Below are positions 35,496 through 47,631 of a DNA stretch of 64,000 bases, piece after piece. The translations under genes and the position numbers were made by a program. The DNA lies in contig JAJNNQ010000026.1 of NCBI GenBank assembly GCA_027886175.1, forward strand, positions 12,483,501 through 12,547,500, in the 5' to 3' direction. The stretch comes from Phylloscopus collybita. Its lineage: Eukaryota; Chordata; Aves; Passeriformes; Phylloscopidae. Under the pieces are notes generated by a model. The model searched no databases. It was not told where the DNA came from and worked only from the letters and a program-made list of their open reading frames with translations. Each line of letters starts with the position of its first letter. Position 1 is the first letter of the stretch.

Positions 35496-38400
35496 CTGCA
35501 AACTGATTTTCTCCATTCCTTCTTGTAAGAGAAAAAACCCAAACCAAACCCAAATTGATTTATATGCCTCAATGAAGGCCCTCTGAAAGGTTGGACATGG
35601 GCAGCCTCATGGGCACAGGTTAGTGGGGTGGGATTGGGCAGGGTTCTTTGCAGGGACCATGCACAGGATTGTGTGCAGCAAACATGCACAGCCACTAAGC
35701 TTGCAACAGTGGCATCTCCTGCAGGGTTTTTAAAATTTCCCTATGAAGAAATTGCAATTGATTTTCTTCCAAAGTAAACCTCTCTCTATATTTAAGTATG
35801 TATAAATTAAATACCTGTGTATTTGCCTTCTTTCTTTTCTTCCTGAAAACTGACTCCAATGTTTCTCTTATTTTTAACAGAAAACACAGCACTCACCATT
35901 CCTAGGTATGCCAATAATCCATTGTAACTGCTTTTGCCTGCCTGCAAAACACACCTGGCTACCCTTGTGAAATGGATTTAACATAAGCAACTGCCAGGCT
36001 GTTCTGCTGAAAGCGTTCCCCAGTCTTTGGGCTTGTAAAGATTCATTACTGGGGTCATGATCATTGCTGAGAGAAGATTTTAATTCAGGGATCCCTACTG
36101 CTATAATAGAGAAGTAACCAAGAAAAGCAATTCAGAACAACTGCATCTGATGTCAGGCGAGAAGCCCCTATCAAATCGTGAGATGCTCACAGGGAGGCAA
36201 ACTCTCAAACAACGCTGCTTAACAGATGAGGAAGGGTGCATGATGAACCAGCTCAGCAGAAATCATCTGCGCCTGCACCTGATACCGGAGGCACCCCGCA
36301 GCAGCCGGTCCACTTGTCAGGGAGAGGGAGAGAGGCTTCCACAGATGACTGGACAGTAATCCGCCCAGGAGAGCTGTCTCGTTAATAAATCTGTCCTCTG
36401 CAATGAGACTCTGCTCACACAGATGTGTCAGTTCCTTTATTCGGAGGGAGCAGCCTGAAAAAGATCACGGCAGCTATGCTTTCCATGGATGCCAGAGGCT
36501 GGGGTGAAGAGGCAGCAAGGAATATCAGTGAGGAGGTGGGGTGCTGTCTCTCCTCCACGCTGCCCATGCAAGTCCCCCTGCGGCGGCTGCTACCTACACG
36601 CAGCACGCGAAGCTATGGAAGCAGGAGGCTGCCCTATTTGCCCGTGTCAAGCAAAACTGTCAATAACATGTATTTTTCAGGCCCCATATGACAGATTGTA
36701 CTGCTGGATGTTGCACAGCAATAAAGTCCCTACAGTTTTTTTTGGTGGTGTTTTTTTTTTTACATCGTGCAAAGAAGGTTTTTAAATCCAAGCAGCTCGT
36801 GCACCTGAAGGAAGAGAGAACTGGTCAGCAGCAAGCATGACCTACTGCAAATTTTTGCTTCCTCATCCTTGAATCAATTCTCTTTTTCCCCCCCGCTTTC
36901 TTTTCCTAAATTCTCCAGTACTGGAACTGAAGAAAGCCCAAAACTCATCCATGGCCCTGGCCTTGCCAAGTTGCTGCCTTGCTCAGGGTCTGTGGGATGC
37001 AGTGTCCTCTACAGCCCCTCTCTGCAGCCTATCTCCTGGCTGTGCAGTGCAATGCTCTTGCTAAGAGCGAGAAGATGTGCAAGGACCAGAGGAAGTCCTT
37101 GCACTGACAGAAAGGACTGGGCACACCAACCACTCCATCGAATCATGGCAGCTTCACAGATCGACTGGAAGGAGGATGCCTGGGCAGCCTCGTTCCCCCT
37201 CACAGAGAGCAGATCACAGCACATCTCCTGAGGTGCTCAATACACACAGGAAACAGGAAAACATTCTCGAGGTTCACCACTGCTGCTCACCTACAACAAA
37301 GCTTCCCTTGAACATCTAACTGTGAAACAGTGAATAAAAACGCAATTAAAGATGAAAGGGGCAAATTATGCACCGTAAAGTCAAAGGACACTGACTCCTT
37401 CTTTCCGTCCTTCAACTGGAAAATAAGAAAGCTGGAAGTAAGCTGTAAACTGAATGAATGCCTCATTTAACCTCACCACTGAGATGCTCTACGTACTATT
37501 CTGAAGTTAATAGAACACTTTCAATAACTTATAGTTAACCTTTTATCCTATTACATTTTGAAATTTACCCCCTTATAGTAATACATAAACAAAGGAGCAA
37601 GGGTACTTTGTGTGGCACCGGCCCTATGAGTCAGGGAATATGTATGTGTGAGCAGGCAGAGGTATGGGCAGGATCCTGCAGAATCACAAAAGGAGGACAG
37701 AAACAATGATTACAAGTACCCAGCTGTGAAAAATAAGCAATGGAGAAAAAAATGTTTCAATCCTGAAAAAAATTAGTCTGAAGAAGCTAACATTTAAAAA
37801 ACACCTACGTCAGAACCCAAATCTACAGATATTCTCTTGGAGGAGTCCAAAAGAAATAATTACCCCACTCAGGGGCGGGGGGAGGAGGACAACAGTTATT
37901 GCATACTTAAAACATTAAGTAGGCCAGGATACTTCTGAGACCAGGATCCCACCAATATATAATTCCTCCATTTGATACCTTTTTTTGGCCAAGAAATACA
38001 ATTTTATGAAAAAGCAAACCCAAACAACTTTGCTAGTGTTTCTATGCCACAGCAGCAGCACAGCTTTGATTCTGTCCAGATCCGTCCTGCACGCCTGATC
38101 CTCAGTGAGTGCTCTGATCTTGCAAAGACATCCTTTCCCCTCCCCTGCAGCAACAGGGCTCCACTGACTGCAGAGCCTCTCGCCCCATCATTGTGTAACA
38201 CAGCCTGGCTACATGTGGCATCAGCTGCAAGAAAGAATCCATCTGTTGCGACTTCAAAGAAGAAGAGTTAGAGCTCTGCGATTCCTAAAAACCACAAATA
38301 TTCCACCTTGGTTTGTCTGATTTGTCATTAACATTTTTCATGCCTAAATTAAGAAGGGCGCTGAGCACCAGATGCGTGCTGACAGTGTTGCAGTCGAGCA

Positions 38401-38584
38401 GCTTTTATAGCTCAGTCTCATTTCCCTCTACACCTCCACGTTTCTTGGTTGTGCCTGTTGCATGCCAACACACAGCGAGCCATCACAAGCCAAATTACTA
38501 TTATTAGTGTGCACTAACTATTAAGGGTTTGGTGCAAACTCCAATAAAACTAAGGAACCAATTATTTTACCACATCTATGGGGC

Positions 38585-38591
38585 ACTGACC
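38585..38591 (-). other. FOXO3: Splice donor of the 3'-UTR intron
   Basis: On the minus strand the sequence reads CAG then GTCAGT, a near-consensus donor, with GT at 38,590-38,589. It lies 34 nt after the stop codon. The matching acceptor is at 27,193-27,192. The exon sequence that follows resembles the human FOXO3 3' UTR directly after the equivalent junction, so both ends support each other. Confidence 0.88.
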
Positions 38592-40025
38592 TGTTTGCCC
38601 GTTTTCCCTGTTCTCAAAGATCCTTCAGCCTGGTACCCAACTCTGTGATGAAGCCTGTTTAGCACCAGTGAAGTTCCCCACATTCAGACTGACAACGTTC
38701 TGAGCTGAGATGAGGGAATCAAAGTTAAAATCCAGCCCATCGGCATCCATGAGTTCACTGCGGATAATGGACTCCATGTCACACTCCAGGCTCCCATTGA
38801 AAATATCCAGGTCCAAGTCACTTGGGAATTTCTCATGTCCCATGACCGGGAGGTTCACGCTAGAGGAGTACAAAGAGGAGCCTGACAGCGGGTCAGAAAG
38901 TGTTTGCATAGACTGATTGACAGGTGACTGCTGATGTTTGGTGGATCCCAAGCTGTTGGAGTCACTCAAGCCTATGTTACTGATGGAACTGGACAAGGCA
39001 CGGCTCCCACTAAGAGAGGAGTTGTGGGACTGGTGCTGGTGATGGGACAGGTTCTGATTGACCAGGCCGCCCTGGCTGGACTGCGCGGCAAACGACATCA
39101 TGGGGTCGTTGCGGAGCATTATATTCCTGCGGGAATTCTGGGCGGACACAGCTGTGCTGGCTTGTGACATGAGTGGGTCAGACTGTGTCATCATGACATC
39201 GCTGTGACTAAGCGCATCAGAGGTGAGGAGATCCTGCAGCGTCTGGTTGTTGTAATGAGAAATGGAAGAGAAGGTGGCCTGCTTGTTCTCCTGAATTGTC
39301 TGCATGGGTGACTGGCGGAGGGAATTCAGGGATGACGGCCCAAACACAGCGTTGTTGAAACTACTTGATGGGGAGCCCAGCCCTGAACCTTTGGAACCAT
39401 AAGGAAAACTGGAGCTTCTCTGCATTATCCCTCCTGTGGGTGACTGCTGGGAGGGAGGGAGGGTTATATTGTCCAAGAGATCATCCATGAGGTTATCAGT
39501 CAGTCCATCATTCAAGTTCATTGTCCCAGCCATATCAGTCAACCTAGGCAACTCCACAGTACACGGTTTGTTTACCGATGGGGACAAGCTCGATGGACTA
39601 CTGTACAACATGGGAGAAAGTGGAGCATCGTCATCTTGAACATCATCGAGCTCGGTGCTTGCCAAAATTGGTGACAAGCGGCCACTGATGGTACTGGCGT
39701 TTGAATTTGTACGGGAGCGAAAATCTGTCCAAGCATCCAGCTCGTCGCTGCTGCGGGAGGTGGGACTCCCTGGCCACTTGGAGAGCTGGGAAGGGCTGTC
39801 CTCACTCGTCTCCTGGGCTGTCTGCAGGGCTGCCTTCTTCTTCGCCGCCCGCCCTCTGCTCTTGGTGTACTTGTTGCTGTTGTCCATCGACACAGCGCGT
39901 CTCCGGGGCGCCTTGCCGCCTTTTCCACCATCTGGATTGATCATCCACCAGGAGCTTTTCCCGGTGCCTTCATTCTGCACCCTGACGAATCGGCTGTGGA
40001 GTGACAAGTTGTGCCGGATTGAATT
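38591..40025 (-). other. FOXO3: FOXO3 penultimate exon (coding plus 34 nt of 3' UTR)
   Basis: The exon is bounded by a strong acceptor and a strong donor and is 1,435 nt long. It carries 1,398 nt of sense codons, the TGA stop and 34 nt of 3' UTR. The UTR part after the stop resembles what I remember of the human transcript (AGGATC, then GGGCAAA, then CAG at the junction). The exon length equals that reported for the human circular FOXO3 RNA, which is made from the equivalent exon; this supports both boundaries. Confidence 0.93.
38625..40025 (-). CDS. FOXO3: FOXO3 forkhead transcription factor, last coding exon (C-terminal 466 residues)
   Basis: FOXO3 is a nuclear/cytoplasmic shuttling transcription factor that activates stress-resistance, cell-cycle-arrest, apoptosis and autophagy genes when insulin/PI3K-AKT signalling is low. 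The exon opens in phase 0 with NSIRHNLSLHSRF, the DNA-recognition helix of the forkhead domain, followed by the wing. Exon residue n equals human residue n+207 until small compensating indels near the C-terminus. Visible sites are RRRAVS (residue 46, human S253, AKT) within the basic nuclear-localisation region, RSRTNS (residue 108, S315, AKT/SGK), S87P (S294), S137P (S344) and S218P (S425) proline-directed sites, MQRSSSF (residue 206, S413, AMPK-type), a leucine-rich export-like segment LMDDLLDNITL, LXXLL as LQDLL, and the acidic transactivation region around DLDLDIFNGSLECDMESII. It ends SQSWVPG then TGA. C-terminal wording and length match FOXO3 rather than FOXO1, FOXO4 or FOXO6. The N-terminal exon (T32 site, first half of forkhead) is outside the window. 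No frameshift or premature stop is seen, so the gene looks functional. Confidence 0.97.
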   Translation of the reverse strand, partial: NSIRHNLSLHSRFVRVQNEGTGKSSWWMINPDGGKGGKAPRRRAVSMDNSNKYTKSRGRAAKKKAALQTAQETSEDSPSQLSKWPGSPTSRSSDELDAWTDFRSRTNSNASTISGRLSPILASTELDDVQDDDAPLSPMLYSSPSSLSPSVNKPCTVELPRLTDMAGTMNLNDGLTDNLMDDLLDNITLPPSQQSPTGGIMQRSSSFPYGSKGSGLGSPSSSFNNAVFGPSSLNSLRQSPMQTIQENKQATFSSISHYNNQTLQDLLTSDALSHSDVMMTQSDPLMSQASTAVSAQNSRRNIMLRNDPMMSFAAQSSQGGLVNQNLSHHQHQSHNSSLSGSRALSSSISNIGLSDSNSLGSTKHQQSPVNQSMQTLSDPLSGSSLYSSSVNLPVMGHEKFPSDLDLDIFNGSLECDMESIIRSELMDADGLDFNFDSLISAQNVVSLNVGNFTGAKQASSQSWVPG

Positions 40026-40050
40026 CTGCAGGAAAGGAGCAAAACAAAAC
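40026..40050 (-). other. FOXO3: Splice acceptor of the FOXO3 coding exon
   Basis: On the minus strand the intron ends GCTCCTTTCCTGCAG and the exon begins AATTCAATC (Asn-Ser-Ile). The AG is at 40,027-40,026. The reading frame stays open only about 60 nt into the intron, up to a TGA at 40,091-40,089, and contains no ATG there. The junction falls immediately before the Asn of the recognition helix, as in other FOXO genes. Confidence 0.93.
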
Positions 40051-43000
40051 GTCAAGACCAGCACCCCACTTCTTTTACAACCCAAATCTCAATCATTAAA
40101 CCAACATGCCATGATAACAGCAACATGAATAAAATCATTGAACCCTGCTGGACATCTCCGTGAATTTCTCTGGTGCTGGATATGGGAAGGCTGGAGTGTG
40201 ACTGTGGCATGGCAGCATCCTGTTGTAAAGCAAGCCTCAAGCTTGCACTAGCTGTGCATTCCTTATGCCTATCTCTACACCTCTAAAAGCTTCATCCTAA
40301 GAAAAGGAGTCTGACATTCCTGACAGAAAGGAGATAGAGGTTTCTCCCTTACTTTTGACTCAGGACAAGCTATTACTATCAGTAATCTTGCCATCAGTTC
40401 CTTGAAATAAAAACTGCAAAGGCACAGCAAAAATCTGGCTGGAGGGGTAGTCACACTCATCGCAGCCTCTGCAAATGTCTTTTTAATTCTTCATGGGCAC
40501 GTGTGCTGTATATTTGTTATAATAATTCCTGAGAAAACTGCAAGTGCTGTTGCTCCTCTCCCACAGGCGCTCTGTGCATGACTAAGCTGTACTTTCTCTC
40601 TTGATTAGAGGCACCAGAATTATGCCCATACGGCAGTAGCTGGCCAGCTGTCCCCTCGCTATAGTATCCTCACAGTCTTCAAAACATGATGTGACACAGT
40701 ATGCAACGATATCCCTGTCCCCGTAAGCTGCTGGATACAGAGCTCTATAAAGCTGCTGTACACAGCTGGATACTCCGTGCAGTACAGGATGCTATGAAAT
40801 ACAGGGCTCTCAGGGGAGCCAGCACACAGCCTGCTCTTGCATCCTACCTGCTTGCACTAGTCAGCAGCATCGAACTGCCCAAACACCATGTTGGCTCAAA
40901 CCGATGATAATCACCTCAGAATCAGAAAGAGCCTGAGAGAACCAGCCCACGGTACCCCCAGAGAAACAGCACCAGATTTAAACCAAAATAACTGAGATGA
41001 AAATCCCACACCACTCATCCTGCTGATCTTGTGCTTAAAATATGGATCAAAGAAAGGAAAAGCAAATAGTATTTGTTAGTGTGAATGCTTCCAGGTTTGG
41101 TAAACCAACATTTTTTCCCATGTGGAAGTCAAAAGATTTTTGGAGCTATCCCATATTCCTTTGAAAAACTCCTTGTGCTATTCCTCTAAGCTTAAAGAGT
41201 GCAGAGTTGGGGTTTTTTTTTTTCTTAAATTTTGGCAATTACCAGGTGTATCTATGAAAAGGATAAAATTACATTTGTCCTATCAACATCTTTTAAAAAC
41301 ACATAGTCAGCAAGACCATAACACAATCAAACCATTGAGAACAAGTGCCCTTCATTTACGAAACACTGAAGAAACTCCAGATTTAAACAGGCAAAGAATG
41401 AATCAGTCAACAAATCATTCACCAGCACCTCAATATTTGCATCCTTAGGAAAAATGGATGCTTGATATAAATAAACTGGAGATACATATAAAGAAGGACA
41501 GCCCAGCTTTTTTAAAAACAATTCTTTTCAGTACAAAATGCCTTTCTTTCCCCACTGTTGAGCATTGTGTTTTTTGTCAGATTGTGAAATGGAAAACATG
41601 CCTGAAGTTCTTGCATGCAGACAGCAGACGTGGTTGTGATTATCACTTAATGAAAAGAGAAATCATATGGACCATGCTTCAAAACAGCAACTGTTATGTT
41701 TTAAACAATTTACACAAAGCAGCTGATCAGACTTTGCTGACATGCTCAAGAGAAGTTTGGGTCAGTGCCTCAGCTATAAACATGTCCATTTCTGAGGGAC
41801 TATCATGCCATCAAAATATGGTGGATTGAGTTGCACCATAATAGTTCTTCAGTCTAAGGAGGGAAAAAGCTTTTTATTGTTTAACTGATGACATTTTAAC
41901 CACATTCTGAGTCTGGCAACAGTCTAACTTATAATAACTAGGCACCACTCTTACTTCCTCAGGTTTCTCCCTGTAAAACTGGCTGGAGAACTGTTTTGGT
42001 TTTGGTTGGTTTTTTTTTAATAACCTTTCTTGATATTCCAGCTTGTACTGCATCTCTGCAGGTAGCTCTCAGACTCACTCCCTGTATCTTCTATGGACAA
42101 CCACTTGTGAGAAGATCTGCACAGGGATTTCTCCGTGCAAGGCCCACATCAGGCTTCAAAAGCCATATGAACCATGCTGTTCCCCACCTAAAAATGCCAG
42201 GTATAAGAATACATAGCATCATGACTCTTGCTAATGAAAAACAAATCTAAGAGAGGAGAAACACCTGAGGTGGCATAATGCAGCATGCCATGCACAGCTT
42301 CAGATACAAAACCACTTAGCTGAAGTGCCAGCAGCTAAGAGTTTTCAGCCTATAGTATTGTCACAAAGGAGCTTATTTCTGCTGCTGGTTATCTGTAGTA
42401 TGAAAATATTTGGCCAAAAACCATGAAAAATCCTAAATGGTAAAACTGTGAGACCGAGGCACCTTTCAGGATGAGGACCCCTGCACATGCAGATATATAT
42501 GCGCACGTTTAATTTTCTTCTTCTTTTATCTTTTGCTCAGTGTCCATTTTACACAAATAATAGAAGAATGTAATAATCCTTCTGCATTGAAAATTGGTGG
42601 TAATAAAAAAATCCAAGCAGTTTGTTTTCCTTTACGTTAAGCACTATGCCACTTATAATCCTGCTTCTGTTTTTCTTTGCTTTTCTTCTGCGGGAAGATT
42701 TTCTTAAGCATAATTATGGGCTAATTTATTTCTGTGTACCCCATCTCCACCCTCTGTTCAAACACTGCCATAAAACCCACTTCTTTCACGTAACCTCCCC
42801 CACTAACCTCTTCAGCGACAGTATCTTGAGTTTTTTGGTTTCTCCTTCTGTTGGATGCCCTGCCAAACCAAATTAGGGCCAGATCCTATTACCCTATCTC
42901 AAGCAAGTTTTGCTACAGAAGCCACCAGGATTGACAACTCACATCAGTAAAGGCTATTGCACTTTGCTACAAGGTGGCAATCTGGGTGGAAATAGCTGTA

Positions 43001-45071
43001 TTTTCTATATGTTTTCTGAGCAGTCAAAAAATATTCCTATCTACTAAAATGATAGGAAAGTATGTGGGGACAATTGTGGCTCACAACCATGTGCATTACT
43101 AACACACAACCATGCAACAAACCACAAAGGAGGTGGGGAAGCAAAGTAAATACAGTTTATCATTTGAACCCACTGCTGATGAAATTAATGGGGATTTGTC
43201 TTTGACTTATGTGGGAGATGAATTAGGCCATAATGATGGAAACTTAACACATTTTTCCATGCCAAAATGCAATGAGAAACTTTAAAAGATCCATAAAGGA
43301 ACTTCCATCATGTGTCCTGGAGACCATATGTAGATGGGATAGATGCTAGCCAGGCTGCAGACAGCTCAGATACCACCGATGGGTACAACATATGGACTGT
43401 ACTCGAGCGGAGCAAAAAAGAAATATGATGAGCTCCTCCCTTTATTAGTGTTACTATTTATACTGGACTTGAAGAATGTCGTGCGCTCTACTGAAAGCCA
43501 GAAGACTGAGGTTCCTGCAGATAACATCTAGAGCATCATGTGCTGCCCTGAAGCTAGACCAGCTGGATTGAAGTCTCCTTTGAAAGTGGTCCTGCAAGAA
43601 GAGGGACTGACCCTGGAGACAAGGAAGACTCAGGGCAGAGGAACACACATGACCGGGCAGAACTGGTGTGAGCAGGGGGTGGTGCAGTGCCACAGCCAAG
43701 CAGAGCTGCTGTCCTCCCTTGGCTTAGGCCAATGGCACCAGGAGAAGGGCTGAGCTGGGTGCCCAGAACAGCCAGGGCAACAACACCAGGGCTTATACTA
43801 CTTTCCCCAAACTCAGGGACATGCTCTCAACTTCAATAAACGTTGTTCCACTGCACTGTGTTTTATTTGGTTAATACTCCTCCAGCTACATTTTGCTCGC
43901 AAGAAAATCCCCCGAGATCAGCTACCAGGTCCTAATTACACGAGTCTCTCTCAATATTTTGATAAGACTGCAAATGGGCAAGCTGACAGAGAGGACACTC
44001 AAACATTTCCAAAGTGCCGTATCCCTAATTTGATACAAACAACTGAATGAGTCTCCCAAGAAGGCTGGGACGTGTTGTTTCCAAAGTCAGACCTGGTCAG
44101 ACAACAGCAGCAAATATTTGAGCTTTCAAAATGGAGAAAATTCCCCCTCCCTGTGCCCATTTCAGCCTCTTCCAAGCCGTGTTTACCTTGTGGAGCCTGT
44201 CCACTAACTCAGACACCAGCTGCAAGTGCTTCCACTGCAGTACAGAGTCTTTTTTGTCTGGAAGCAACATGTGGTATCAATTTATCATCCTCGACAACGC
44301 AACAAGGAATCCACTCGCTTTAAAAATAAAATGAGAGTTGTGTAACTTAACTCTTAAAAGTCCCTGCCTTTTTTAAGAAAAAAAAGAAGCCTAAAGATTA
44401 GCAAGATGAGGTGCAGCTGGTGGCTGACAAGTCCAAGTTACACACTGGCGTGTTTTTCTTTCAGTGTTTTGTAGTGAATAGTGAGATTGCTATTTCAGAT
44501 ACGGGCTCCTAAACTGTAAAGTCAGAGCTAAAAACCAAAAGCAGTAGTTTAACAAGTGGTATATTAGGACATGGTGGGAGAAAAACAAACACTATCTGCA
44601 GACCCATAAATGCTCCTAATGCTCTCTTGGGAGAATTGCACTTTATTTTATCCTGTATTAACATATATAATGTTTTTACTTCACCATATGAAGTTGTCTG
44701 GTGGCCATACAGTAGAGAAAGGCATCAGATCTAAATACCACTGAAAAGAAGCCATGAAAATAAGTCCAGCTTATCAGCCTCCAGCTGAACAGAGGGAGTC
44801 GAGCTCCTCCATGGCTCTGCTTGCTCACTTGAATTTCAGTTTTCAGCTTATGTCATCTTTCTCAACATGCTGCCATACAAATCTCATTTGGGATGAACAT
44901 CCCTAGACACAGCTTCCACCGAAAAATTTTATGAAAACCCTACTTTCTTTGCATTCAATGGTTGATGAAGCTGGAGTCTGTTAATAATTCAAAACATTTT
45001 ACTCACCTGTCCAGACCAGTGTCTCTGCCCTCTCATGAAGTAACTCAAAACTTGCTTCAACTACCAGTTTA

Positions 45072-45590
45072 CATAGAATCATAGAATGACAGAGTATGTT
45101 GAGTTGGAAGGGACACATCAGAATCATTAAGTGCAATGCCCAGCCCTGCACAGGAGTCACACCATGTGCCTGAGAGCATTGTCCAAACACTTGAACTCAG
45201 ACAAGTGATACTGTGACCACCTATGTGGGGAGCCCAACTATCCTGCGGTGAAAAACCTTTTCCTGATACCCAACCTAACCCTTCCCTGGCACAGTTTCAT
45301 GCCACTCTCTTGGGTCCTGTCACTGGTCACCACAAAGAAGAGATCAGTACCCTGTCCTTCTCTCATGAGGAAGTTGCAGACTACAATGAGTTCTCACCTA
45401 AGTCTCTTTTTTCTCCAGGCCAAACAGACCAAGTGATCTCAGAGCTCATCAAATGGCTTCTCCTCAAGGCCCTTCCCCATCCCTGTAGCCCTCCTCTGGA
45501 CACTCTCTAATAGCTCAACGTCTTTTTTATACTGTGGTGTCCAAAACTGCACACAGGACTAAAGGGGATGATGCATCAGTGCAGAGCAGA
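45072..45590 (-). mobile_element. CR1 LINE fragment, minus orientation, in FOXO3 intron
   Basis: It starts CATAGAATCATAGAATGACA and continues with TTGGAAGGGAC, further CR1-like sequence and, at the right end, TGTGGTGTCCAAAACTGCAC ACAGGACT and CAGTGCAGAGCAGAG, a typical internal CR1 block. At about 520 bp it is among the longest CR1 copies here. Open frames over it are decayed. Confidence 0.92.
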
Positions 45591-46911
45591 GTGCATTTTA
45601 CACTCTGATTTTTAAAAATCACATTTTACATTTCACATTTTACATTTTGTTTGCTTTAAAGTTCCTAAGGAGATTCAGTTGCAACTAAACAAGAAAATAG
45701 ATACAGTGGCTAAAGTTGCCAATTGTGTGCATGTACATAGGAATTAATTCATGGTGAAAGGAATTTGCAAGCCTAGGGAAGTTGATCTTTAGGAAGTACC
45801 AACCCTATTGGTTCCATACAGTCCCTTGTTGCCCAGCTCCATACGGCTGAAGTGCTACTCTTCTCAAAGAACTTTGAAATCCCAAAGAGGTCTCAGAATT
45901 TCTTCCTCTTTGCCACATGTTTTTGCAAACCAGAAAGATGCATATAACTTAATGAAGTAGTGAGGGTGCTCTGCAGATACAGGAAAAGCAAGAACTAAAA
46001 CATAAAGAGAGTTCTCCCACAATATCTATCCAGCCATGTTGTCCTGATATACCTCTTTCTGCATATTAAACCAAATATTATGTGTTCCAGATTGTTATAT
46101 TTTCCCTAAATTATGAAAGCTGCAGGGACAAAAAAGGCATTAAGAAAATTATACACAGAAAAAGAAATCTTTTCTGACACCCAAAGTGGTTTTGATGCCT
46201 GATGTTTGGCATCATCTGCATGCTCCCTAGGCAGCTCCCAAAAATCCCACCAGAAGCAGGCAGCCAGAGCACACTAGAGTCCTGCAGGGTACACCCCTTC
46301 ACACCCAGCTGGCAAAGGCACCATCCTCACACTCCTGGATATGTGGAGTGACAGAGGCTCAGCTCTACCCAAGCACACCATCCTTCAGAAAAAGGGAAAA
46401 ATATATCCCACAGATTTAAGGGTCACCTCAGCGTCTGAAAGGTGGCTCTGTGGTTTCCCCTTCTCTTTAAAGGAGTTTTCTGACCTTGGTGATAGGGGAA
46501 GAACACTACAAGAAGCCTCCGCTATGATGAGCTCTGCCTGCACCTCTGCCCATTGTCCCCCACCCCAGAAGAGTAGAGCCTTGAGGGATTTAAGCTTCTT
46601 GGGAGAACACTAAGTCCAGAAAAGGTTTATCCCCTGAACTGCACTGGCTCGGATAGGAGAGGAGCGCACGGATCTGCCTCTGTCCTGCACACAGGGCACT
46701 GCGCCGTGCCAAACTGCCACAGGAGAAAGTGATTAGCACAGGGAAAACAAACCCTCCCCAACACACATGCCACGCTCCCCCAGCTGCGCTGGCCACGAGG
46801 GCAGGCAGCGAGCGACCTGCCCAGCAAGGGGCTTTATGACCTCCTCTTTAAAAAGGAAAGCATCTGAAAGCATGGACCTATGGGAATTGAGTCATAATTT
46901 GAAAGTTTTTC

Positions 46912-46932
46912 AAAAAAAAAAAAAAAAAAAAA
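46912..46932 (+). repeat. A21 homopolymer
   Basis: Twenty-one consecutive A residues in FOXO3 intron. Confidence 0.93.
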
Positions 46933-47631
46933 TTAATTCTAGTTAAAACAACCACTGCCTGGCTCTTTGCAAACAGTGATACTGCAAATTGCTACGCTGA
47001 CGTAAATAAAACTTAGCTGAAAATATACACTGCCTGGAAATTGCCTCAGAGCACCACGCTTCCAGTTAGCAGAAAAATCTCCAGTTATTTTACAGTCAGA
47101 CATGCTCTGACCACACGAGGACTCTAATAAATAACATTTGTTTTGCTGTGAGTAGAGCATGCTGTCGTTTACACTGGGTGTTGGGAGACGGGAAGCAGAG
47201 TGCAAGGAAAATGCTGATCCTTTAACGCAGTTGTGGAACAGGAAGGTCAGGCTCTCCAGCAACCCCTCCCAGTGTCACGAGCCAGGTACTTCAGCACCCT
47301 TTGCTACAGGAAGTCCCCTAAAAAATAAATTGTTATCCTCTGCACGCTGTGGCAATGCTTTTCCACATTAGAATAGGATTTGGGAATCAGGAGGCTGGCA
47401 CTGTCATTGAGAGGTTGCTAGGGCCAAGGCTGTCAAGAGGCACCTTTTTCAGTCCCTTCCCCCCACTTCATATTGTGGCTGCCCAAAACTCAAAAACACA
47501 GTTGATTTAAACTAAAGGATTTAACTTAATTAAGAGCAAAGAATTTACTGTGAGGCATTGCTCTTGGAAGGTGAAATCCCAAGGCAACTCATCACAGGCT
47601 TGACTGGGACATGAACAGAGTCAGCAAGAAA

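Larger units (their letters stand above)
27192..38590 (-). other. FOXO3: FOXO3 intron within the 3' UTR (11.4 kb)
   Basis: This intron of 11,399 nt separates the coding exon from the terminal untranslated exon. It holds two minus-orientation CR1 fragments (29,571-29,845 and 31,364-31,525), an A/C-rich tract (35,402-35,495), a C12 run (34,162-34,173) and a candidate conserved block (28,390-28,830). I see no further exon with convincing splice sites and no other gene. Long open frames here, such as 32,371-32,790 (minus) and 35,228-35,695 (minus), are low-complexity or unrecognisable and are not called. Confidence 0.85.

Noticed and set aside
35228..35695. 155-residue minus-strand frame rich in F, W and V resembling membrane segments
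   Set aside because: It is produced by the A/C-rich low-complexity tract at 35,402-35,495.
40026..40085. In-frame N-terminal extension of the FOXO3 exon (20 residues)
   Set aside because: This is intron: a strong acceptor ends at 40,026, the extension has no ATG (its apparent first codon is TTG), and the exon start matches other FOXO genes.
39655..40128. 157-residue plus-strand open frame antisense to FOXO3
   Set aside because: It is a shadow of the constrained FOXO3 coding exon; it crosses the splice junction into intron and has no recognisable domain.
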